A stretch of DNA of 64,000 nucleotides from Parafenestella ontariensis (lineage: Eukaryota > Ascomycota > Dothideomycetes > Pleosporales > Cucurbitariaceae). The notes beneath the pieces are model-generated. The model worked only from the letters and a program-made list of their open reading frames with translations, did not search any database and was not told where the DNA came from. Location of the stretch: positions 1,116,001 to 1,180,000 of the forward strand of contig JAKGDA010000003.1 of NCBI GenBank assembly GCA_021596325.1. Direction: 5' to 3'. Below are positions 1 through 10,581 of this stretch, in pieces. The stretch's first letter is position 1. The number at the start of each line of letters is the position of its first letter. A program made the position numbers and the translations under genes.

Positions 1-534
1 TCGAAGTATCTCTTCCAGCAAGCACTCAACTCCGCTGGTGGCTCAGCTGTCTCTCGTCTCGGCCAGATCTCTCTGCACATCGACCCATCACAGCCAGGCA
101 AGGTCTCCGTCGAGTGGGGCAACGGTGCCAGCGGAAACGTTTCAGGCGGCCAGGGCCAAGATAAGGTCCAACAACAAAAGCAAGAATCAGCCGGGCCCGT
201 CATGAAGAGCGACGCCGACTCAAAAGACCCCGGCAAGGTCTCCAAGCCCAACGAGCCCAAGAAGTTCACCATCCCGGATAAGGAGTTCTCGCTCGAAGAG
301 GTTGCCAAGCACAACAAGAAGGACGATCTCTGGATCGCTGTAAAGGGCATTGTTATGGATGTCACCAACTGGACAGACGAGCACCCGGGTGGCCCTCAGG
401 CGCTGTTCAGCCACATGGGTAAGGACGCGTCAGAGGAGTTCGAGATGCTTCACGATGACGAGGTGATTCCCAAGTATGCGCCTGAGATTGTCATCGGAAG
501 GGTGAAGGGACAGGAAGTCACGCTGGAGTATTAG
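1..534 (+). CDS. C-terminal part of a cytochrome b5-fused reductase, probably fumarate reductase/OSM1-like (5' truncated)
   Basis: The frame is open from base 1 to a TAG at 532-534, giving 177 visible residues; the start lies outside the window. The last 90 residues are a cytochrome b5 heme-binding domain, with the two axial-histidine signatures HPGG and LHDD. The visible part before it begins SKYLFQQAL and continues to a short Gly/Gln/Lys linker. It resembles the end of fungal soluble fumarate reductase (flavocytochrome c, OSM1-type), which in filamentous ascomycetes can carry a C-terminal b5 domain. The b5 assignment is firm. The parent enzyme is an inference, because the FAD-binding part is not visible. 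Another b5-tailed oxidoreductase is possible. Confidence 0.6.
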   Translation, partial: SKYLFQQALNSAGGSAVSRLGQISLHIDPSQPGKVSVEWGNGASGNVSGGQGQDKVQQQKQESAGPVMKSDADSKDPGKVSKPNEPKKFTIPDKEFSLEEVAKHNKKDDLWIAVKGIVMDVTNWTDEHPGGPQALFSHMGKDASEEFEMLHDDEVIPKYAPEIVIGRVKGQEVTLEY

Positions 535-1743
535 GAAGAGATAAATGCGTGGATTGTACTTCTAGCCTGTTGTTCTTGGAAAGATATCATTTACCTACCT
601 TCAATTACCATATTTTGAATCTTTGAACTTCTTTGACCACTTCGCAGGGGAACACAAACAACTGCCGCAGGGTCATGGGGAGTCGGCTTAATGGCTTCGT
701 CTAACTTTCCGGTGTGCGATGCCAGTACGTAAGCTTAACCCCGAGTACCATGTAACATTGTGGTACGGATTGACAAAATCAATACATTTGATCCCATAGC
801 AAACAGACTTAGCGAGATTGAAATACCACTACGTAAATCAGGCCCGAGTTATCATGTGACGTTAGTGGATGTTGTTGACTAGATGGGTAGATATTGAGCC
901 CTAACAAGTAAAGTCAGCCTATCCAGACCCGCGTGGAATAAGTCTCTTTCCTGAACCACGTTTGATGTGCCGGATCGTTTCATGAGTATCGAAGTTGCTC
1001 AACGGTGAAAGAAGCTGGTCAGAATGGTTCGGCACTTCGGTGGAGAAGTAAAAAGTAAGATTATGACTTATTGAAAATGTGTATAAAGACTCGGTGTCCC
1101 GTCACGAAAAGACTTCACTAAGAGCTTGTTACCTACCATTCAACAAACCCTCGGTGCACTTCATCAAGACCTTCCACCACGACGTTCTGTGTACCAACAG
1201 CATCATGCATATTTTACACTTGTTCTCTATCTTCATTGCGACTGTCGCCTCTAGCGGCTTCACTGTCTCCAAAGCTCAAGTCGCTCACTTTTCGAAACCA
1301 GATATCCGGATGCCGGGTACTTTAGTATCGTGTGTTCTTTTCCTTAGCTTTTTAGATCTTTCTACAGCAGGAGACTTGAAACAGGGCACCCGTATTTCTC
1401 GCGTTCACAAGTCTAGATGGTACTTGGATATAGATTGAATCTGTGTCGTCTCCCTAAAGGTTTAAGTAGTATATATAATGAATGAATTCTCTTCTCCTTA
1501 CCCGCGCATTCTTCCTGAGCTCAGTTATGAACAGTCTCAAGGTCTAAAGGCTGATGGATCAGAGCAGTTGCGCTAGACTCGTTAGCGCAAACGTCAGTGT
1601 CCCCAAGCTACGAAACACCAACCATGCACCCCTCGGAGCATTACGCAAGCACGCATACTCACAACAACGCGTCCCGCCGTTTCACACGCAGCAGCGGTCC
1701 AGAAAATGCTGCGCCAGCATTGCTCCCCTTCTTTCAGTAGACG
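535..1743. other. Intergenic region, 1.2 kb
   Basis: This stretch separates the b5 reductase from the phosphoesterase gene. It would hold the 3' UTR of the first and the promoter and leader of the second. The only coding candidate is the small secreted-type ORF at 1205-1438, listed separately. No repeats or RNA genes are evident. Confidence 0.5.
1205..1438 (+). CDS. Possible small secreted orphan protein (77 residues, or 59 if spliced)
   Basis: The ORF starts at an ATG whose first 24 residues look like a secretion signal (MHILHLFSIFIATVASSGFT), and it ends with a basic, Trp/Tyr-containing tail. A possible 54-base intron begins GTACTT after the codon at about 1315 and ends CTACAGCAG before 1372. 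It is a multiple of three, so both forms keep the frame. I recognise no family, and there is no codon or conservation evidence. It may be a chance ORF, although an orphan effector-like protein is possible in such a genome. Confidence 0.22.
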   Translation: MHILHLFSIFIATVASSGFTVSKAQVAHFSKPDIRMPGTLVSCVLFLSFLDLSTAGDLKQGTRISRVHKSRWYLDID

Positions 1744-3910
1744 ATGACTACATACGACGAGTATGGCATTCCCGTCGGCGCATACTCGGAGCCAGAGAGC
1801 TTGAGCGTGCAGGCCTGGAGAGTCGCGCGAGCATTTTTCCTGTATAAGATTAGACCGGTAGTGCAGGGCAGGTACAATGCGCTCAAGAGAGGGGATTGGA
1901 GCGTTAGACGGCTGTTCACGCTCGTGAACGCTCTGGTGCTGGTTTGGTGGGTGGTGCTGTACTGGGGGGAGAGGGGCGTGTTCAATGGCGCGGTGGAGAG
2001 CTGTGGTTGGGATAGATGGGAGAACTGGGTATGCTGCATAGAGCACTTCAAGCACTGGGAGCAGGGAGATCTGACTACATGTCTAGGAAGCTGGTGCGAA
2101 CCCTCATAGACTCATATTCGTCGCCGACCCCCAACTCATCGACCCGCACACCTACCCCGGCCGACCGTGGCCACTCAACCCATTGACGTACAAGTACACC
2201 GACCTCTACTTGCGCCGCACATACTCTCGTTTCCAGACCGTCCTCTATCCTGATACCATCTTCTTCCTCGGCGATTTGTTCGACGGCGGTCGCGAATGGT
2301 CAACGCGGACGACCACTTCACCTGAGAAACAATACCACAAGTACGGTGACGACTTTTGGATGAACGAGTATAGGCGTTTTGGCGACATCTTTTTCAAGCA
2401 TTGGGGCGACGGCGGAATGAAGCCACGGCCTGGACAACCTGGGCGGAAGATCATAAGCAGTTTGCCCGGGAACCACGACCTTGGTTTCGCAAAAGGTGTA
2501 CAGGTTGGTGTAAGGAACAGGTTCAATTCTTACTTCGGAGACGGAAACAGAATCGACGTGATCGCAAACCACACGTTCGTCTCCATCGACAGCGTCTCTT
2601 TGAGCGCACTCGGTCAAGACTCCCCGCAACAAGTCGAGAACATATGGCGCCCCACGAAGTACTTTCTCGAGAATGCAAAGAAGCAAAAGAAGCGACTCAT
2701 ACAGCGCGAACTTCGCGTCCAACAGGGCTTACGACCGTACCCTGGCTTTCCACACCACGAGATCAACTCCAAGGACCTGCCCACTGCGGAACTCCCACAC
2801 GCCAATGACGAAGTTACAGAGTTTCCTACCATATTGCTCACCCACGTTCCACTTTACCGCGCCGCAGGCACACCCTGTGGCCCTCTACGCGAACACTGGC
2901 CTCCTACCCCTCCTCCAGCGGGCCAACCTCCCCTCGAACACGACGACCGCAACGCCATTGCCGTGCGCGGCGGGTATCAATACCAAAATGTTATGAACCG
3001 CGAGATTACTGCCGGCATCGCCGAGAAAATTGGAGATATCCGGTACGCGTTCAGCGGAGATGATCACGATTACTGTGAGGTCTTGCATAGAGGATATGCA
3101 AGTGCAGGCGGGGGTATCAGGGAGATTACCGTAAAATCAATATCGTGGGCCATGGGCGTTAGACTCCCCGGCGTAGTGCTCGTCAGTATGTGGAACCCCG
3201 TCGATGCGCAAGGAAACCCGCTATCCGGCGATGCGAGCAAGACCATACAGACACATCTCTGTCTCCTACCCGACCAGATCGGCACCTTCCTAAAATACGG
3301 CATGCTATTCGGCGTCACCCTCACCCTCCTAGTCCTCCGCGCCATGCTCGTAACTTTCGGCCTTATCCGTCAAACCTCAAATTCAAGGCCTGAATCACCA
3401 TTACTACCGACATCCACCTCGACGGCCGAGAACGAGAAATCCGCACTCTCACAACAGCAACAGCAACAAGGCCCTGACGCTCCTTTCACCGACCAACACT
3501 CCCACTCCAGCACTTCCTCCGACCGCACTACCGCCGCCACTACCCTACAAGTCCGCTCCGCCCAGGCGCGAACTCGCAGCGTTTCCCCTAATACCAATTC
3601 CGAATACGCACTTCCTACTTCTTCCTCCTCTTCCTCTCAGCAACCACAGTCACAACCACAGAGCAAATACACGTACCCCCTCGTCCAGCACGCGGGGTAC
3701 TACGCCTCCCCTTCCTCCTCTGCGTCGGAAGACAAAGACAGTAAGAAAGTCAAAGTCTATGGACAGGAGAGTGGTGTGAGTACCAAAGCGTCTAAGCCGA
3801 GGAAGAAACGCAGGGGGTTCAGCTTGTTTTTGTACGAGGTTAGGAGTGGGTTGGCAAAGGTGGTTGTTTGTGGGGGGGTTTGGTATTTGTGGTTGGTTTG
3901 GAGGGGGTAG
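1744..3910 (+). CDS. Cdc1/Ted1-type membrane metallophosphoesterase (702 aa)
   Basis: Two exons, 1744-2028 and 2087-3910. The 58-base intron joins ..WENW to EAGANPHRLIFVADPQ and restores the family's conserved entry into the phosphoesterase domain. Metal-binding motifs follow in order: ADPQLID, FLGDLFDGG, LPGNHD, LLTHVPLYR and SGDDHDYC. A transmembrane helix lies near residues 57-75, another after the catalytic domain (around 3290-3370), and a hydrophobic C-terminal end follows a long Ser/Gln-rich low-complexity tail. Yeast Cdc1 and Ted1 are ER/Golgi enzymes that remodel ethanolamine phosphate on GPI anchors, so a role in GPI-anchor maturation is expected by family. Which of the two it corresponds to cannot be decided here. 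It converges with the alanyl-tRNA synthetase gene. Confidence 0.88.
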
Positions 3911-4273
3911 GGGAGTGGTCTTTAGGTTTGGATGGCGTGTATGATGATGCGATGTATGGCGTATTGGTGCACAGGGACAGACGGAGAGCTCGGCGTAGCT
4001 TGCCCATGTTTGGGGAATGAGGAAGGCGTGGTGTTGTGTCGTGTCGTTGTACTAGTAACGTGATTTTCAATATTAATATCAATATTAAAAAATTCAAACA
4101 CAGATACAGCTTGTATAGTGATTTACACTGACAAGCCTCGATTGGATAGACTCGAATCACATTCTCTTCCATTCTTTAACCTTGTCTATTTTGTTACATA
4201 CGCCATACCCTGAGTACATAACAGAAGCAGTCATTGGAACGGAACCCCGAAGTCAGATGGTCTCCCAGAACAC
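3911..4273. other. Convergent 3' intergenic region
   Basis: The 363 bases lie between the phosphoesterase stop and the alanyl-tRNA synthetase stop. The middle is AT-rich (about 4060-4100), as expected for opposing polyadenylation regions. No gene is visible. Confidence 0.5.
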
Positions 4274-7200
4274 CTAAAGCTTAATCCCCTCAATCCACTT
4301 CCTCGCCTCCTCCACACCCTCGTCCACCTTATCCGCATTCGTGCCCTGTCCGATCGCAGTCGGTGCACCAGGCTTGCCTCCTGCCTTACCGCCGATAATG
4401 GGCGTGACAGCAGACGCCCACTTGGGACCGTCTGCGCCGGCGGCTTTGAATGGCTATCGTTGAATTAGTACTCACTCCACAACAAACAAACGTAAGGTGA
4501 CTTACCTCACTAACATAGCATCCATGCACGACCTTCCCCTCCTCAGGCGATGCAGAGAACAAATACAACGACCGGTCCTTCAGCGCGCTCTTCGGCCCAC
4601 TAACCGTCTTGATCGCCTCGCTAATCGCCTTGTTGACATTACTCGACCACTCCAGTTTCTTAACCATAAACTTCTTGCTCTCGTCCTGGAAGAAGCTCGT
4701 GACCTCGTCAAGAACACGCTTGTTATCTGCCTTGGCAGCAGCTTTCTGCTCGTCGAGAATGCCCTTTGAGATCTTGGCAAACTGCTCGCGTAGCTTACTC
4801 TTTGAGAGTGCGGAGATGGTGAGGTTGTTGAGCTCGACTTGGATCTTCTTTGCTTCTGCTTCTTTCTGGGGGCCGAAGGGCAGTTTGGATAGGCGGTCGA
4901 GGGTCTCGGCAAAGTCGGCGGCGATGCGCTGGACATTGTAGGCTTCTTGGCCTGTGACGGCGACGATGCGGCGGATACCCTTAGCGATACCTGATTCTTC
5001 GAGGATGACGAGTTCTTTGATCTCGCTGGTTTTGAGCACGTGTGTGCCGCCGCAGAACTCGACGGATACGTTTTGCCATTTTTCGTTCTGTGGGTCGGAT
5101 AGGAGGTCTTCGACGGGGACGCCGACGGAGACGACGCGGACGGGGTCAGGATAAGTCTCGCCGAAGACGGCGCGGACACCCCTGATCTCCTTTGCAGTTG
5201 CGAGCGGCACTTCTTTCGCGTAGACTTTCGAGTCGTCCTTGATATATTTCGAGGAAATCTTCTCGACCTTGTCATGTTCGGCGTCTGACAGGCCGGCCTT
5301 GTGCGAAAAGTCAAACCGCAACTTCTCAGGCGCAACGAGCGAACCCTTCTGGTCGACTTCGTCACCAAGAACTTCGCGGAGGGCGTAGTTGAGAACGTGT
5401 GTGCCGGTGTGGTTGTTGCGGATTGGATGTCTCCGGAGCTCATCGAATTCTGCAATGACCTTGCTACCAACGCTCAACTCGCCGTACTTGATGTAGCCGG
5501 TGTGTAGAACATAGCCCGCGTAGACCTGGACGTTCTCAATGCTGATTTCGGCCTCGCCATCGACGAGGAGCCTTCCAGTATCGTACTCTTGACCACCTTG
5601 CTCAGCGTAGAAGTTGGTCTTGTCGAGCAGCACACCAAACTGCTCGCCCTCGGGTACCTCTTTTGTGTTCTTCAAGAAGCTCTTGTTGTGATAGATCGCC
5701 TTAATCTCAGCTGTGATGTTCTCGCGGCCAAACTTGGCAGAGTCGTCGGTCTTGGGGACATCGTCCATGTTATCCAGCGCGCCGAGGTCGTGTACGTCGA
5801 ATTTGACAACTACGCCCGCAGCCTTCTTGTCGCCCTTGCTAGCCTCACGAGCACGCTCTTGTGCCTCCTCAACCTCCTTGTCGTTGATGTTGAGTCCTCG
5901 CTCTTCAGCCATGAGTTTTGTGAGGTCAACCGGGAAGCCATAAGTATCGTATAACCGCCAAACGTCGTTTCCGGGCAGGTCATTCGACCCCTTCGCCTTT
6001 GCCTTCTGTGCATACTTCTCGAAGATGACCTCACCACGATCTAATGACTTGGCAAAAGCCTTCTCTTCCTCGTCGAGTATCTCAATGATGTCCTGCTGCT
6101 TCTTCTTGATCTCCGGGAACATCTCGCCCATTTGTTCGACGAGGGTAGGGATGATCTTGGAGAAGAAATCGCCAATGTCCGTCTCGAAGTACTTGCGCGC
6201 ATAACGAGCGCCTCTCCGCAGTACTCGGCGTACGACGTATCCTCGACCGACGTTGTTGGGAACGCCACCATCGGCAATGGCGAAGCTCATCATGCGAGCG
6301 TGATCTGCGACGACGCGGTATGCGGTATCGATGCCATCTGGGTCGTCCTTGCCAAACTTGCCCCTGTATTCCCGCGCACCTGTAATCTCCTGTATCCTCT
6401 TGAACAGTGGTGTGAAAACATCGGTGTCGTAGTTTGACTTCTTCTTCTGCAGCACCGAGACCAGTCGCTCGAATCCCATGCCCGTATCGATGTGCTTATT
6501 CGGTAGTGGCCGCAGCGACCTGTCGGGCTCGCGGTTGTACTGCATGAAGACGTTGTTCCAAATCTCGATGACCTCCGGGTCGTCCTGGTTCACCAAGTCG
6601 GCGGCATTCCTGTACTTTCCGCCTTCGGGCTCCCTCAGATCGTAGTGTACCTCTGAGCAAGGTCCACATGGTCCTTGGTCACCCATTTCCCAGAAGTTGT
6701 CCTTCATGTCTCCAGGCAAGATGTGGTCTTCGGGCACGCCCACACTCTTCCACAGCTCCTTGGCCTCCAGATCCGGCTCAAGTCCATCTGCGCCCTCGAA
6801 GTAGGTAACGTACAATCTCTGTGGGTCAATGCCATACACTTTGGTGAGAAGCTCCCAGGTGAAGCCTATGGCTTCTTTCTTGAAGTAGTCGCCAAAACTC
6901 CAATTGCCCAGCATCTCAAAGAAGGTATGATGGTAGCTGTCCTTGCCCACATCGTCGAGATCATTGTGCTTTCCACCGGCACGGATACACTTCTGCGAGT
7001 TGGCGGCGCGCTTGAGAGTTGCGAAATCGGAGGAGGGGTCGACGGTGCCCAGGAAGATGGCCTTGTACTGGTTCATGCCCGCATTGGTGAAGAGGAGCGT
7101 GGGGTCAGAGAGGGGGACGACGGAGGAGGAGGGTACTGCGGATATTGTCAATTGACATTTTCTTTGCTGGAGGACTCATCCGTGGCTGAAGGCATTCCGT

Positions 7201-7516
7201 CTGCGCCAACAGCAATTGAAGACGTACCAAACGCATGTCCGCGCTCCTTGAAGTAGTCAAGAAAAGTCTGGCGCACGCGGGCAGCGCCCCATTCGTGCTG
7301 CTCGTCGACGAGCGACATGTTTGCGGGCTGCGCGTTGCCGTGGAGGGGTATCAAAAGTGCGCTCGTGCGGGTAAAAGGTGGTGTGGTGGTCGCAGCAAAA
7401 AGTCGGCGGCGTGCGTGCTGGCGAAGGAAAGAGGTGCAGATGGCCGTCTTGGGTAGTCCGCCTCTACACCATGGGTGACTCAGAGGGGCAGCTATGGATC
7501 GTGGGAGCAGCAACAT
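4274..7516 (-). CDS. ALA1: Alanyl-tRNA synthetase, cytosolic and mitochondrial (966 or 1,032 aa)
   Basis: Exons on the minus strand are 7516-7228, 7135-4506 and 4453-4274. The first intron (7136-7227) restores GHAFVPSSSVVPLSDP at the start of the class II catalytic core; the second (4454-4505) joins GCYVSE to PFKAAGADGP. The editing domain has HTGTHVLN and the CGGTH zinc-type motif, and the C-terminal domain ends in EGIKL. It charges tRNA-Ala in cytosol and mitochondria. Two in-frame ATGs exist. ATG 7318 sits in a good context (A at -3) and gives the cytosolic form. ATG 7516 adds 66 residues with many Arg and no acidic residues, typical of a mitochondrial presequence, but its context is weak (T at -3). 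Dual targeting from one gene is known for yeast ALA1. The gene diverges from the acidic-protein gene at 7770. Confidence 0.95.
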
Positions 7517-7769
7517 TCATGAAACTGCGGGTGCGCCGAGCCAGAGGTGCATTTAGCGGGGCTGGCCTGCCTTGCCTGCGGAGGACCGACGGTAACCTTC
7601 CAGAAGCTTCACGTAATTGCGCCTGTTCCGATATAACCATCAACAATGCCCTGTCGCATCAACACATGACTGTCAGCTATCGCGAGAGGAAGAAGCGCTT
7701 ATCGTCGGCTGTGAGCAGAATCGAAGTTTAACCAAAGACCGAAGACGAATCCCAGGAAAGCTGCCATGG

Positions 7770-8519
7770 ATGGCGGAGGTCGTAGCGTCTGGTAGCCAAG
7801 CCAACCCGCAAGCACAACAGTCGCCAGCACAATGGTCAGAGAGCGCGCCCCATGGCACGAAGCGGCCTGCAGATAGCTCTTTGGAGCACGAGCAACGGCT
7901 GAGCAAGCGATTCGACTTGTTAAACCTGGGTAAGCAAGCTTCGCCGTCGCCTTCTGCTCGTTGCACAACTAACGACATACCAGTCGACGACAATGGCACC
8001 CGCCTCTACATTGGCATCCCGCGCTCCAATGCCCCTCAACCGCCTCCAAAACCAACCCCATCGCCCGTCGAGAAGCCAGCAAAATACCACAGAACCCCCC
8101 GTCCCTTCGCCGCAGATGCCATGCAAGTCGAAGACACACCGCACAGAGTCTACATCGCCGACCTGAACGCCGAGCTCTCCGACATCGAGTCCGACGAAGA
8201 CACGCCCATCTTCCTCTCCGACATCGAGAAGCACCTCTCCAAAATCCCCCGCCACGTACTCCTTGGGCCCGAGCCAAGAACCGCCGACGACAACCAACTC
8301 GTCCTCTACAATGTGCCTACGAGTCTGAGCGTACCAGAGGAGCAGGATAATGTGCGGAAGGCGATTGTCGAGGCACGGCAGAGGATTAGAGAGAAGCAGG
8401 TGAACCCAGCGACTGAGCCGGAGCGAGCGTCTGGTGTCACAGGGATGGCGGTGGGTATACCCCAAGGACATGTGCAGGAGGAAGAGGATGAAGATGAAGA
8501 TGCAATGGACATCGATTGA
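7770..8519 (+). CDS. Conserved-looking acidic protein of unknown function (231 aa)
   Basis: Two exons, 7770-7929 and 7984-8519. The intron is 54 bases, has no stop and keeps the frame, so an unspliced message would simply add 18 residues. Splicing gives LLNLVDDNGTRLYIGIP, a smoother sequence than the read-through. The N-terminus contains a basic KRPADSS / RLSKRFDLL stretch, the middle is proline-rich, the region HLSKIPRHVLLGPEP to LVLYNVPTSLSVPEEQD looks conserved and helical, and the C-terminus is a run of Glu/Asp. A nuclear location is plausible from the basic and acidic patches, but no domain is recognised. The ATG at 7770 is the first in frame with the coding-like sequence. It converges with the RCR gene 130 bases downstream. 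Confidence 0.7.
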   Translation: MAEVVASGSQANPQAQQSPAQWSESAPHGTKRPADSSLEHEQRLSKRFDLLNLGKQASPSPSARCTTNDIPVDDNGTRLYIGIPRSNAPQPPPKPTPSPVEKPAKYHRTPRPFAADAMQVEDTPHRVYIADLNAELSDIESDEDTPIFLSDIEKHLSKIPRHVLLGPEPRTADDNQLVLYNVPTSLSVPEEQDNVRKAIVEARQRIREKQVNPATEPERASGVTGMAVGIPQGHVQEEEDEDEDAMDID

Positions 8520-8649
8520 AAGATCCCGAGGGTATATGATATGCAGATTACGATATTCAATATACAAAGCATGATCCAGTCACACAATGCGTCGCTAAAT
8601 GAGCAGCACTTCAACAACAACAACAAACTCCACTTATATATCCCCTCGT

Positions 8650-9404
8650 CTACCGTCTAAACCGCTCTACAAACCCCATGACCTTCGCCTTTGCTGCTTG
8701 CGGTCTCGGCGGCAACTCCTGTGTCGGTGTCTGTTGTGGCTGTCCCTGCACACCTCCCTGCTCCAAATCCCCTGTGTTCCCTCCTACAACACCACTCTGC
8801 TGTGGCCCTGGCTGTGGAGCACCATACTGTGGCATCTCCATCGCACCGGTACCTCCCTGATTCGGGTGCACTTTCGACACTCCAGGGGGAGCGAAGTACT
8901 GTGGCGGCGCATCGTTGTTCTGATACAGTGGCGGGGGTTCCGCCCATGCGCCGTCTTGCCTTTGTTGGTATGGTGCGTTGGGGTGGTAGGGTTGTTGGGG
9001 TTGTGTTTGGTAGAATGTGAAGTGGTTTTGCGGGATACCGGCTTGGCCGTAGCGTCTGCGCTCGGAGTAGGATACTAGGAACTGTTATACCTAGTTAGTG
9101 ACGGTCGAAATGGTAGAGTGCTTGGAGGACTTACACGATGGTACGCAAGCAGTGGTTGTCCCTTCTTTAATCGCCGCTTCGCGTGTATGTATCCCCCAAC
9201 GAACCAACCGAAAAAGACGAAGAATATGGTGGCGAGGATGACCCATTTGATTATTATGCCTTTCTGTTCAATTATTAGCTTTTACTCGTATCGAAGAGGG
9301 GAGGAGGGATGAAGGCTTACATCAGAATACCAAAACCCATCGTCGCCATCGCACTGCACATCCCCATCCGGGTACTGGACGCAGTATCTCTTCTCCAAAA
9401 ACAT
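8650..9404 (-). CDS. RCR-type (Congo red resistance) single-pass membrane protein with PY motifs (214 aa)
   Basis: Three exons on the minus strand: 9404-9321, 9263-9135 and 9081-8650, with introns of 57 and 53 bases. The short N-terminal segment has two cysteines (MFLEKRYCVQYPDGDVQC) and is followed by one transmembrane helix (WVILATIFFVFFGWFVGGYI) and a basic stop-transfer stretch AKRRLKKG. The cytosolic tail is Pro/Gln/Gly-rich and contains two PPxY motifs (PPLY, PPQY). This is the layout of fungal Rcr1/Rcr2-like proteins, which recruit the Rsp5/NEDD4 ubiquitin ligase to sort membrane proteins and influence chitin deposition. Family membership rests on architecture and the TM-flanking sequence. 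The exact cargo cannot be inferred. Confidence 0.8.
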
Positions 9405-10581
9405 GACGAAAACGTATTATGTGCAACTACCCAGCAATCCGACGAGCAGACAGGAAAGATATGAATATGTAAACGGCGCGAATGTCGAGATGTGTTCAGA
9501 GGGACGCTGTTTCGAGATCTAGGGAGGAAGAAGATGCTCTGAGAGTACTGTGAGGTAGTACGAATACGTCGTGGCTGTGCCACTCTCTATTCTTCGGCGA
9601 TCTAAGACCCGGATATGTCGTGTGTCGCAGCCGGGAGGCTTTTCCAACGCTCTTCGTTTCGTCTGTGTCGAGGCAGATGCGTTGGTTTCAGGATGGTGGC
9701 GGTTGCGCAGGGTATTGGTGGTAATAGGAACAACAGCAATTGGCAAAATTCTTGGTACCAGAAATAGTAGTAATATTTGGAGATGGACTTAATGGTATGA
9801 ATGAACGACCAAAAAGAAACAAATATTGGAAAGGGAGTAGCTGATGCTGTGGCTGGTGCAACTTGAGGTTGGGGAGGTCGGGATGATATGCAAGGGACCA
9901 GGGGGTGGCCACGCAAGCGAGACCGTGCCCTGCGTTAGCCGGCACGCTATTGAAAGCTTGTCCCCTCTGCCCACATGTCAAAGACCTCACCTCCTTTGGT
10001 TGAGACGGCAACGCATTCCATCAGCCACCTAATGACGACTGTGGAACGTAGTTGTGGCGCTGTATGATTGAGGCCTTGCAAATTGTGAGGGTTGGACATT
10101 GTTTCATGCATTTATGACTTGTATTGTGACAGACGTATAGTTCAATTGGGACGCGCGTGCAAATCTGAAGCTTCTTCCTCCCGTATTCGCGGCTCATGAA
10201 CTACTAGCCATGTTCTGGTGGTCTACCTCCATACCGTACACAAAGATGCTGTATCATCTGCTGTCCTTCTACCGTACACTGATAGCGAAAATGAATTAGA
10301 AACACTAGTAAACGTTGTGGTATAATGCCACAGAACTCCTCTTTTTCATACCCAATAACACATGACATGCCATGCCATAACCTGGACCCCCGGTATGTCA
10401 CCATACAGACCCCACCGTGTTGTTTCGCCAGATGCGCCACAGTAGATCCGGGCACCTCCGCTCAATGCTGAATATGCCCAAAGGCTTTGACAACTCCAAT
10501 TCAATATGCCCAAAACGTAAGGCTTGGGAGAAGGTTTTACAAGTAGGAAAAAGGGAAAAAGGGAAAAAGGGAAAAAAGAAT
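9405..10581. other. Intergenic region, 1.2 kb, with a short purine tandem repeat
   Basis: No coding sequence is supported. The region carries the RCR promoter on the minus side and the SNT2 3' UTR at its right end, where four GGAAAAAG units lie just beyond the SNT2 stop codon. Confidence 0.5.
10546..10577 (+). repeat. Four tandem 8-base units (GGAAAAAG)
   Basis: The unit GGAAAAAG is repeated four times with one terminal mismatch. It ends 4 bases before the complement of the SNT2 stop codon, so in the SNT2 transcript it is a pyrimidine tract (CTTTTTCC)4 at the start of the 3' UTR. Confidence 0.85.
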
